Below, in pieces: positions 40,581 to 47,246 of a stretch of DNA of 47,246 nucleotides. Position 1 is the stretch's first letter. Each line of letters begins with the position of its first letter. Location of the stretch: the NCBI GenBank assembly GCA_946531435.1, contig CAMNAO010000007.1, positions 1-47,246 of the forward strand, given 5' to 3'. The notes beneath the pieces are model-generated. The model was not told where the DNA came from and ran no database searches. It saw nothing but the letters and a program-made list of their open reading frames with translations. A program made the position numbers and the translations under genes. Origin of the DNA: an uncultured Clostridia bacterium (GTDB lineage: Bacteria; Bacillota; Clostridia; Oscillospirales; Oscillospiraceae).

Positions 40581-41297
40581 ATGGAGAACCGTGAGATTCG
40601 GGAGCGGCTGTATGCCATGAGGGATGAGTCCTATCGGGCGTTTCAGGCGAAGCTGATCCCCAATCTGGATCCGGAACGGATGATCGGCGTCCGCACGCCG
40701 GCGCTTCGCTCCTTTGCAAAGGAGCTTCAAAGGGGAGGGGAGATCGGGGACTTTCTGGCGGAGCTTCCCCACCGGACCTTTGACGAGAATCAGCTCCACG
40801 CCTTTTTGATCTCGGAGCTCCGGTCCTATGACGAGTGCCTTCGGGAGGTGGACCGTTTTCTGCCCTATGTAGACAACTGGGCAACCTGTGATCAGCTCTC
40901 TCCCCGGGTGTTTCGGAAGCACCGGGAGGAACTGAAGGCACCCATTCGCCGCTGGATCGCCTCGGGTGAGACCTATACGGTCCGTTTCGGCATCGGAATG
41001 CTGATGGCCCACTATCTGGAGGAGGACTTTTCCCCGGCCTGGCCGGAGCTGGTGGCCTCGGTGCAATCGGATGAGTATTATGTAAACATGATGATCGCCT
41101 GGTACTTTGCCACCGCCCTGGCCAAGCAGTATGACCGGGTGCTGCCGTATCTTGAGGATCGGCGTCTGGAACCCTGGACCCACAACAAAACGATTCAGAA
41201 GGCGGTGGAGAGTTACCGCATATCGGAGGATAAAAAAGCGTATTTGAAAAGCCTTCGCCGCAAGGGCGGCGGGAAAGCGATGGAAAAAGACAGATGA
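40581..41297 (+). CDS. DNA alkylation repair protein, AlkD-like
   Basis: The ATG at 40581 follows GGGAGGTGG. The 238-residue product is all-helical, as expected for the HEAT-like repeats of AlkD: it opens with RLYAMRDESYRAFQAKLIPNLDPERMIGVRTPALR, and has YVDNWATCDQLSPRVF (the WxxxD site that includes the catalytic-type Asp) and RFGIGMLMAHYLEEDF. AlkD removes alkylated bases such as 3-methyladenine or 7-methylguanine. Length is normal. It overlaps the next gene by 4 bases. Confidence 0.9.
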   Translation: MENREIRERLYAMRDESYRAFQAKLIPNLDPERMIGVRTPALRSFAKELQRGGEIGDFLAELPHRTFDENQLHAFLISELRSYDECLREVDRFLPYVDNWATCDQLSPRVFRKHREELKAPIRRWIASGETYTVRFGIGMLMAHYLEEDFSPAWPELVASVQSDEYYVNMMIAWYFATALAKQYDRVLPYLEDRRLEPWTHNKTIQKAVESYRISEDKKAYLKSLRRKGGGKAMEKDR

Positions 41298-41989
41298 AAA
41301 AGTGTACGGAGATCCTCCAGGGAAGGGTGTGTACGATCTTTGAGAGGGGGGAGCCCGCTGTTCTGCTCCTGCAGCCTGTGGATGCGCATGATCTGGAGAT
41401 TCTGGATCGGGAGGCGGAGCTGATCGCGTCCGGGACGGCGCTCCCCTTTGCTCTGGCCGCCTTTTCTGTTGGTGATTGGAATGATGAGCTATCCCCTTGG
41501 CCGGCGCCGCCGGCCTTTCGGGGAAGGGACTTCGGCGGCAAAGGGGAAGAGACCTTATGCTGGCTGACGGAGCGGCTGCTCCCGGCCCTCTTTTCCCGCT
41601 TCGATTGGGACCCGTCCCTGCCGGTGATCCTGGGCGGCTATTCCCTGGCGGCGCTCTTTGCTATCTGGGGCGGATTTGAGACGGCTGCGTTTTCCGCTGT
41701 TTGTGCCGCCTCTCCCTCCGTGTGGTTCCCCGGATGGATCGAGTATATCCGGGAGAGGGAGCCCAAGGCCGGAAGGATCTATCTGAGCCTTGGCGACCGG
41801 GAGGAAAAGACGAAGAATGCGGTGATGTCCGGGGTGGGAGAGAATATCCGGGAGACCGCAGCGCTGCTTCAAAAGAGCATGGGAACGGAGAATACCACCC
41901 TGGAATGGAACCCCGGCAACCATTTTATGGATTCGGAAAAACGCTGCGCCCGTGGCTTCCTCTGGTGCCTCAAGGGAATGGAACGATAG
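41294..41989 (+). CDS. Alpha/beta hydrolase, enterochelin-esterase-like
   Basis: The start ATG overlaps the AlkD-like stop (ATGA). The 231-residue product has the esterase-D type plan: nucleophile GGYSLAALFAIW, then AASPSVWFPGW, the strand IYLSLGDREEKTKN with the Asp or Glu, and the late His in NPGNHFMD. No signal peptide, so it is cytosolic. Similar small hydrolases are found widely in clostridia and their substrate is not known. After its stop a repeat array of more than 1 kb begins. Confidence 0.83.
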   Translation: MKKCTEILQGRVCTIFERGEPAVLLLQPVDAHDLEILDREAELIASGTALPFALAAFSVGDWNDELSPWPAPPAFRGRDFGGKGEETLCWLTERLLPALFSRFDWDPSLPVILGGYSLAALFAIWGGFETAAFSAVCAASPSVWFPGWIEYIREREPKAGRIYLSLGDREEKTKNAVMSGVGENIRETAALLQKSMGTENTTLEWNPGNHFMDSEKRCARGFLWCLKGMER

Positions 41990-42057
41990 CATATTGCATT
42001 CCCCAGCCCCTGGGCTGCTTCCTCGCAAACGAAAGGCAGCCTGGCGGGAGCCTGTCA

Positions 42058-43250
42058 TGACGGGAGGTCCGGGGGCTGTCCCCGACAAGGGATGCCGCGC
42101 CCCCGTCCCCATCGTAGGGGCGAACTGTGTTCGCCCGTTTGCATCGCACCCCGTCAAAGGCGGGCGATCGAGGGCGCCCCTACAGGGCGCGAAGAGTCTC
42201 ATGCTCCATCGCAATGACATGCAGACAGGGGAGCCGCTGCGGCTATCAATTCTCCTCTGTCATTGCGAAGCCAGTGCGCACACTGGCTGTGGCAATCCGC
42301 GTCCCCGTCCCCATCGTAGGGGCGAACTTCGTTCGCCCGCTCACATCGCACCCCGTCAAAGGCGGGCGATCGAAGATCGCCCCTACAGGGCGCGAAGAGT
42401 CTCATGCTCCATCGCAATGACATGCAGGCAGGGTAGTCGCTGCGGCTGTCGATTCTCCTCTGTCATTGCGAAGCCAGTGCGCACACTGGCTGTGGCAATC
42501 CGCGCCCCCCGTCCCATCGTAGGGGCGATGCGTGTTCGCCCGCTCACAACGCACCTCGTCAAAGGCGGGCGATCGAAGATCGCCCCTACAGGGCGCGAAG
42601 AGTCTCATGCTCCATCGTAATGACATGCAGGCAAGGTAGTAGCTGCGGCTGTCAATGCTCCTCTGTCATTGCGAAGCCAGTGCGCACACTGGCTGTGGCA
42701 ATCCGCGTCCCCCGTCCCCATCGTAGGGGCGAACTGTGTTCGCCCGTTTGCATCGCACCCCGTCAAAGGCGGGCCGTCGAGGGCGCCGGCCCCTACAGAG
42801 GATGCCGCGGCCCTATCCCCGTTGTAGGGGACGGCCCCCGGACGTCCCGTTTGAGCTGTATGGATGAGCGCCGCCGTCCCCATCGCAGGCGGATCAGGGG
42901 ATCCACCCCTACGGGCTGCTGAGTGTCTCATGCTCCATCGTAATGACATGCAGGCAAGGTAGTAGCTGCGGCTATCAATTCTACTCTGTCATTGCGAAGC
43001 CAGTGCGCACACTGGCTGTGGCAATCCGCGTCTCCCGTCCCCATCGTAGGGGCGAACTGTGTTCGCCCGTTTGCATCGCACCTCGTCAAAGGCGGGCCGT
43101 CGAGGGCGCCGGCCCCTACAGAGGATGCCGCGGCCCTATCCCCGTTGTAGGGGACGGCCCCCGGACGTCCCGTTTGAGGTGTATGGATGAGCGCCGCCGT
43201 CCCCGTCGCAGGCGGATCAGGGGATCCGCCCCTACGGGGTGCACAATACC
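42058..43250. repeat. Tandem array of about 203-base units (two of them extended)
   Basis: Five copies of ATCGTAGGGG start at 42111, 42313, 42516, 42720 and 43043, so the period is 202-204 bases, with one longer unit of 323. Each unit has the inverted pair CGTAGGGGCGA...TCGCCCCTAC, then CATGCTCCATCG, AATGACATGCAGGCA and CATTGCGAAGCCAGTGCGC...GGCAATCCGCG, in which GCCAGTGTGCGCACTGGC-like bases form a hairpin. Units 4 and 5 carry an extra about 120-base block with GGATGCCGCGGCCCTATCC. Open frames here exist only because of the high GC and are not genes. Confidence 0.85.
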
Positions 43251-43263
43251 CCTCGCAGACAAA

Positions 43264-43299
43264 AACAGGGGCGTCCGTTTCGTCGGACGCCCCTGTTGT
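43264..43299 (-). terminator. Terminator of the surface-protein gene
   Basis: The perfect stem AACAGGGGCGTCCG / CGGACGCCCCTGTT is followed on the minus strand by TTTGTC. It lies just past the stop codon. Confidence 0.8.
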
Positions 43300-43320
43300 C
43301 TCTTATCTTATTTCAAGCTT

Positions 43321-46300
43321 TTATTGCATATATCCATTGGCGTCGAAGGTGTAGCTCTTGCCGTCGATCACGATGGTGGTGTTCTTGGCGTACCAGCCGG
43401 AGGTATCGCCGTACCACCAGCCCTTGTCATTCTGGTGCCAGGTCGCCTGATACTTGTAGGTCCAGGTGCCGTCCGCGTTCAGCCAATAGCCGCCGCACCA
43501 CTCGCCGGCCGCCATGGCGCCGGAGGACTTGAAGAAGTAGGTCTTCCCATTAATCGTCTGCCACCCGGTCAGCATCGCGCCAGAAGCATTGAAGTAATAC
43601 CAAGCGCTCCCCACTTTGGCCCAGCCTGTCACCATGGCTCCGTTGGTGCCCAGATAGTACCAGGTCCCGTTGATCTTTTGCCAGCCGGTCTGCATGGCCC
43701 CGTTGGAGGCAAACCAGTACCACACATTGTTGATCTTCTGCCAGCCAGTGACCATGGCGCTGCCCAGGTAGTACCAGGTCCCATTGATCTTTTGCCAGCC
43801 CGTCTGCATCACGCCGGAATCACTGAAATAGTACCAGGCGCTGCCCACCTGCTTCCAGCCCGTGACCATGGCGCTGCCCAGGTAGTACCAGCTGTCCCCC
43901 AGCTTCAGCCAACCGGTCTGCATCACGCCGGATTCGTTGAAGTAATACCGGGCGCCGTCCACCTGGTTCCAGCCTGTGACAGTCTCGCCGTTTTCGTAGT
44001 AATACCAAACGCCGTCGATCTTCTGCCAGCCCTCAAGGGGCTCCTCCACAGCCACCCAGGTAAGGGTGCCGCCGTAGTTCTGGCGGACATCCTCTGTCCA
44101 GGAGTCGTCGTTACAGGGATAATAAGCCGTTGCCTGGACGGACAGGAAAGCGTAGCAGTCGCCGGGGGCCCGCATCGCGTCAGGGAAGACTTCCGGAGCA
44201 GAGCCCAGGAAGGTTATCCTTGTAAGCCCGGTGCAATAACCGAAAGCACAGTGTCCAAGGCTGCTTACACCGGCAGGTATAACGATGCTGGACAAGCTGA
44301 TGCAATTCTCAAAAGTGCTGTCTCCGATCCGCTGCACACCATTAGGAATCGTAATGGCAGTCAAGCTTTCACACATTGAGAAGGCATCCCTCCCTATGCT
44401 GGTCACACTGGTGGGGAGCGTTACTGAGGTCAGATTGTCGCAGCTCATGAATGCGCCTGAGCCAATACTGATCACACTCTCAGGTATGATCACGCTGTTG
44501 AGCATATTGCATCCTTGAAATGCGCCGCCCCCAATACTGGTCGTGCCGGTCGGAATCGAATACTCTCCATTTTTCCCAGCAGGGCACAGGATCAGTTCTG
44601 TCCCTTCTTTGTTGAAAACGACCCCATCCTGCGAACTGAAAGAGGAGTTTTCTGCAGCTACGTTGAATTCGGTGAGATTGCTGCAGCCCATAAACGCAAG
44701 AGGTCCTATGTAGGAAACGCCTGCAGGGATCGTAACTGTAGTCAGGCCGCTGCAGCCATAGAAAGCCATGCTCTTAATGCTGGATAATCCATCCGGGAGA
44801 GCTATGGACAGGATATCCGAAGCATGCACATCCTCCCACGGGGAAGAAGCCATCGCCCCTTCGCCACTGATGGTGAGCGTCCCCTCGTCGTCCAGGGTCC
44901 AGGTCAGATTGTCGCCCTCTGCACCGCAGGTGCCGCTGGCCACGATAGTGGGCGTCACAGGCTCCACAGCCACCCAGGTCAGCCCTTCACCAAAGCCCTG
45001 GCGCACTTCCTCGGTCCAGGTCGCGTCGTTTGCGGGGTAATACGCCGTGGCCGTAACGTTCTGGAAGCAGTTTCCTCCATTGACGGGGGCGGAACCAAGG
45101 AAGTTTACGGCCTCGAGACCGCTGCACTCCCAGAACGCCTCATACCCGATGCTCGTCACGCTTGCAGGGATCGTCACACTCTGAAGCCCGTTGCAGCCAG
45201 CGAACGCATTTGCAGGAATCGCATCGGTCCACGGATATTCAAGGTCATAGCCGCCGCCGACGGGTCCCGCCGTTTTCAGACTGCTGCAGCCGTAAAAAGC
45301 GAAAGTCCCAATGCTCGTCACGCTTGCAGGGATCGTCACACTCGCAAGCCCGTTGCAGCGAATAAACGCATAGCCCCCGATGCTTGTCACACCCTCCGGG
45401 AAGGTCACTCTCGTCAGTCCGCTGCAGCCGGAAAAAGCACATGAAGGAATTTCCGCCGTCCAACCAAATTCGTAGTTATAACCGCCGCCGATGGGTCCCG
45501 CCGTTTTCAGTCCGCTGCAGCCATCGAACACATCTACACCGATATACCCGATGCTCGTCAAACTCGCCGGGATCGTGATGCTTGTAAGCCCGCTGCAATT
45601 CTGGAACGAATGTTGCCCGATGCTTGTCACGCCGTCCTGGATCGTGATGCTCGTAAGCCCGCTGCAGTTCTGGAACGCATAGTGTCCAATGCTTTTCGCA
45701 CCCGCAGGGATCGTAATGCTTGTCAGTCCGGTGCAGTAAGAGAACGCCCCATACCCGATGCTCGCCACGCTCTCCGGGATCGTGATGCTCTGAAGCCCGC
45801 TGCATCCGGCGAACACATAGTCCTCAATGCTCGTCAAGCCCGCAGGGAGCGTGATGCCCGTAAGACTGTAGCAGTAAGAGAACGCAGAGTTCCCGATACT
45901 CGTCACGCTATCCGGGATCGTGACGCTCGTAAGATTGTAGATGCCATTGATCGCCGAATTCCCGAGGCTGGTCACGCCGGACCCAATGACAACGGTGCGG
46001 ATCCATGACTTCACAGGATACCACGGCATGGTATCCTGGGTATAATCCGCCATCGCCCCCTCGCCGGAGATGGTGAGGGTGCCTTTGCTGTCCAGGGTCC
46101 AGGTCAGATTGTCGCCCTCTGCACCGCAGGTGCCGCTGGTATCGGCCTGCATAGCAGGGAGGGAGAGTTCGTCCTCTTTGCCCGCTTCCTCCGCAGGGAT
46201 GGGGTCCTCCGCCTGCTCTTGCTCCGCAGGCTCCCCCGCTGCCGCTTCGGGCTCCGGCAGCTTTTCCGTCTCGGTGGACTCCTCCGGCTCCGCTGTGGAT

Positions 46301-46617
46301 TCTTCTAGCTCCGGGGCGGCTTCTTCCGCAGATTCTGACCCCTCCGCCCTTTGGGCACCTCCCCTTTCAGGGGAGGCAAGCGGTTCCGGCTGCTCTGTGG
46401 CCCCTTCCTCCGCAGGGACAGGCTCCTCTGCCTGTTCTGTCACGGCGGGCTCCTCCGGCGCTTCGGATGCTTCCGTCTCCAAAGGCACCGCTGCCTCAGT
46501 AGGGGTTTCCGCTTCCACAGCATCCTCCTCCGCCGCCAGCGCAGAGACGGGGAGTGTGCCGCAGCAGAGCAGCAGCGCCAGCAGCATGGCCGCAAGTCGT
46601 TTTCCCAGCTTCCTCAT
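43321..46617 (-). CDS. Large BspA-type LRR surface protein with choline-binding-type repeats
   Basis: The start at 46617 is chosen because GGAAGGAAC precedes it and the product then opens MRKLGKRLAAMLLALLLCCG, a signal peptide with cleavage near SALAA. The 1098 residues are: an acidic Glu/Pro/Ala-rich stalk (to about 158); a beta module starting SGTCGAEGDNLTW (about 160); BspA-type leucine-rich repeats with repeated TSITIPxxVTSIGxxAFxxCSGL units (about 190-540); a second copy of the SGTCGAEGDNLTW module (about 557); more LRRs (to about 850); and nine GWxxxxxxWYYxxxxGxMxT repeats (about 860-1030) of the cell-wall/choline-binding type, then a short tail. The repeats anchor it to the wall; there is no LPxTG. 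It probably mediates contact with host or other bacteria. Confidence 0.92.
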   Translation of the reverse strand: MRKLGKRLAAMLLALLLCCGTLPVSALAAEEDAVEAETPTEAAVPLETEASEAPEEPAVTEQAEEPVPAEEGATEQPEPLASPERGGAQRAEGSESAEEAAPELEESTAEPEESTETEKLPEPEAAAGEPAEQEQAEDPIPAEEAGKEDELSLPAMQADTSGTCGAEGDNLTWTLDSKGTLTISGEGAMADYTQDTMPWYPVKSWIRTVVIGSGVTSLGNSAINGIYNLTSVTIPDSVTSIGNSAFSYCYSLTGITLPAGLTSIEDYVFAGCSGLQSITIPESVASIGYGAFSYCTGLTSITIPAGAKSIGHYAFQNCSGLTSITIQDGVTSIGQHSFQNCSGLTSITIPASLTSIGYIGVDVFDGCSGLKTAGPIGGGYNYEFGWTAEIPSCAFSGCSGLTRVTFPEGVTSIGGYAFIRCNGLASVTIPASVTSIGTFAFYGCSSLKTAGPVGGGYDLEYPWTDAIPANAFAGCNGLQSVTIPASVTSIGYEAFWECSGLEAVNFLGSAPVNGGNCFQNVTATAYYPANDATWTEEVRQGFGEGLTWVAVEPVTPTIVASGTCGAEGDNLTWTLDDEGTLTISGEGAMASSPWEDVHASDILSIALPDGLSSIKSMAFYGCSGLTTVTIPAGVSYIGPLAFMGCSNLTEFNVAAENSSFSSQDGVVFNKEGTELILCPAGKNGEYSIPTGTTSIGGGAFQGCNMLNSVIIPESVISIGSGAFMSCDNLTSVTLPTSVTSIGRDAFSMCESLTAITIPNGVQRIGDSTFENCISLSSIVIPAGVSSLGHCAFGYCTGLTRITFLGSAPEVFPDAMRAPGDCYAFLSVQATAYYPCNDDSWTEDVRQNYGGTLTWVAVEEPLEGWQKIDGVWYYYENGETVTGWNQVDGARYYFNESGVMQTGWLKLGDSWYYLGSAMVTGWKQVGSAWYYFSDSGVMQTGWQKINGTWYYLGSAMVTGWQKINNVWYWFASNGAMQTGWQKINGTWYYLGTNGAMVTGWAKVGSAWYYFNASGAMLTGWQTINGKTYFFKSSGAMAAGEWCGGYWLNADGTWTYKYQATWHQNDKGWWYGDTSGWYAKNTTIVIDGKSYTFDANGYMQ
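46343..46378. repeat. Dispersed palindromic repeat inside the surface-protein gene
   Basis: CCTCCCCTTTCAGGGGAGG, with flanking TTTGGGCA and CAAGCGG, resembles the intergenic elements at 11.1 kb. It is in frame and is translated as SPERGGAQRAEG in the acidic stalk. Confidence 0.6.
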
Positions 46618-46674
46618 GTTCCTTCCGTCCTTTCCGGCTCGGCCTGCCCCGGTGGGGGCCGACACTGACATAAT

Positions 46675-46720
46675 AAAAACTGCACAGCATCTGTGGGATA
46701 TACTGTGCCGCTTTTTTGAA
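46675..46720. promoter_or_regulatory. Hairpin in the 5' leader of the surface-protein gene
   Basis: On the minus strand GCACAG...CTGTGC folds back and is followed by AGTTTTTA. It could be an attenuator for the surface protein. Confidence 0.45.
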
Positions 46721-46733
46721 TACCTTATATAAA

Positions 46734-46762
46734 ATTATAAAAACCATAAAGACCTGTGTCAA
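46734..46762 (-). promoter_or_regulatory. Promoter of the surface-protein gene
   Basis: On the minus strand a perfect TTGACA (46757-46762) and a perfect TATAAT (46734-46739) are separated by 17 bases. It is the strongest promoter in the window by consensus. Confidence 0.85.
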
Positions 46763-46779
46763 GGCTTTCTATGGAAGAT

Positions 46780-47246
46780 TCTTTGCGCTATTTGACAGGG
46801 AAAGGGAAACGGGACCTTGGGGTTGAAGGGTACGGATTGCCACGTCGCCCGTTGGGCTCCTCGCAATGACATGCGAGTGAGATAGCCGCTGAGATGAACG
46901 AATTCCCTCTGTCATTGTCACGAAAGAATTACGGATACTGAAAAGAGGCTTCCACACTCCGTAGGGACGATCTGTGATCGCCCGAAGTTGTAGGGAGCGA
47001 TGCCCACATCGCTCCGTGACAGGGGAGCGCCAGCCTAATAGGCGGAGGTGTCAGGGGACACCTCCCTACGGGGCTCCTGTGATCTTCTGCCGGTAAAAAG
47101 GGAGTCGTTCTGATTATCGTGGTGCGTTTTTGTGTGACGATTGCGGCAATCCGTATCCCCCTGTGCCAACTCCCTGACTTTATACAAAAACGGCTCTATG
47201 TCAATAGTTGGGGTAGAGCAAGAAGAAAAAGACCTAAGGAAGAGGA
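46780..47246. repeat. Gene-free tail with dispersed repeats
   Basis: Fragments of the same repeat families occur: GATTGCCACGTCGCCC...CTCGCAATGACATGCGAG (46836-46876, the CATTGCGA...GGCAATC frame in reverse), GTAGGGACGATC (46962-46973), GTAGGGAGCGATGCCC...ATCGCTCC and GGAGGTGTC...GACACCTCC near 47044-47063. No gene is supported to the window end. Confidence 0.7.

Noticed and set aside
42058..43250. Tandem repeats considered as a CRISPR array
   Set aside because: Units are about 203 bases and nearly identical throughout, without short repeats separated by unique spacers, and no cas gene is near.
42943..44379. Long + strand frame running from the repeat array into the surface-protein gene
   Set aside because: Its first part is translated repeat and its second part is the reverse of the surface-protein repeats. 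No start signal is visible.

Overview
The window is chromosomal DNA of a GC-rich gut Clostridia, most likely an Oscillospiraceae relative (the Flavonifractor / Pseudoflavonifractor / Lawsonibacter neighbourhood). This is inferred from gene content (LuxS, PepF, Asp23/FakA pair, BspA-type surface protein with choline-binding-type repeats), strong AGGAGG ribosome binding sites, near-consensus sigma-A promoters with 17-base spacers, and families of short palindromic intergenic repeats. No 16S or other phylogenetic marker is present, so the genus is not settled.

Layout. (1) 1-4.85 kb: AT-richer run of small accessory genes on the + strand (a cut-off C-terminus, unknown proteins, an M50-like membrane protease, an alpha/beta hydrolase, ACT-domain, TfoX-N, GNAT and DUF5071-like proteins). 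(2) 4.87-7.2 kb: luxS, a membrane-anchored unknown, a hypoxanthine-DNA glycosylase and an unknown protein. (3) 7.2-11 kb: a hairpin-rich spacer, then a minus-strand operon of an MBL-fold hydrolase and a GH3 glycosidase. (4) 11.4-17.2 kb: housekeeping genes pepF, nadE, dut, a 66-residue membrane protein, Asp23-family protein and fakA. (5) 17.33-37.36 kb: a roughly 20 kb genomic island inserted in a tRNA-Thr(CGT) gene; a 46-base exact copy of the tRNA 3' half sits at its far end. (6) 37.5-40.5 kb: a lysine riboswitch followed by an amino-acid (presumably lysine) ABC transporter. (7) 40.6-42 kb: AlkD-like glycosylase and an esterase. (8) 42.1-43.2 kb: a tandem array of about 203-base units without genes. 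(9) 43.3-46.6 kb: a large LRR/choline-binding-repeat surface protein, followed by more dispersed repeats to the end.

The island is the most interesting part. It carries an SDR-like protein, a membrane-anchored AraC-type sensor-regulator, a complete Dpp/Opp-type ABC importer with a Tat-lipoprotein binding protein, and then seven or more enzymes with no export signals: a ceramidase-like/EstA-type esterase fusion, a divergent Nif3-like protein, two paralogous MBL hydrolases, a second EstA-type esterase, a small cysteine-rich protein, and at the end an AprA-like flavoprotein with a 2x[4Fe-4S] protein whose C-terminus resembles a cut-down [FeFe]-hydrogenase lobe. Several unrelated proteins in this operon carry Gly-Gly-Pro tracts or short GPGGP loops. 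The promoters of the SDR gene and of the importer share a 19-base motif at exactly the same distance from the -10 box, which makes it a good candidate site for the AraC regulator encoded between them.

Working model (inference): a substrate is bound outside, imported by the ABC system, hydrolysed by the cytosolic esterase/amidase-type and MBL enzymes, and reduced or oxidised by the flavoprotein/ferredoxin pair. The substrate is not evident from the sequence. No integrase, relaxase or transposase is visible in the island.
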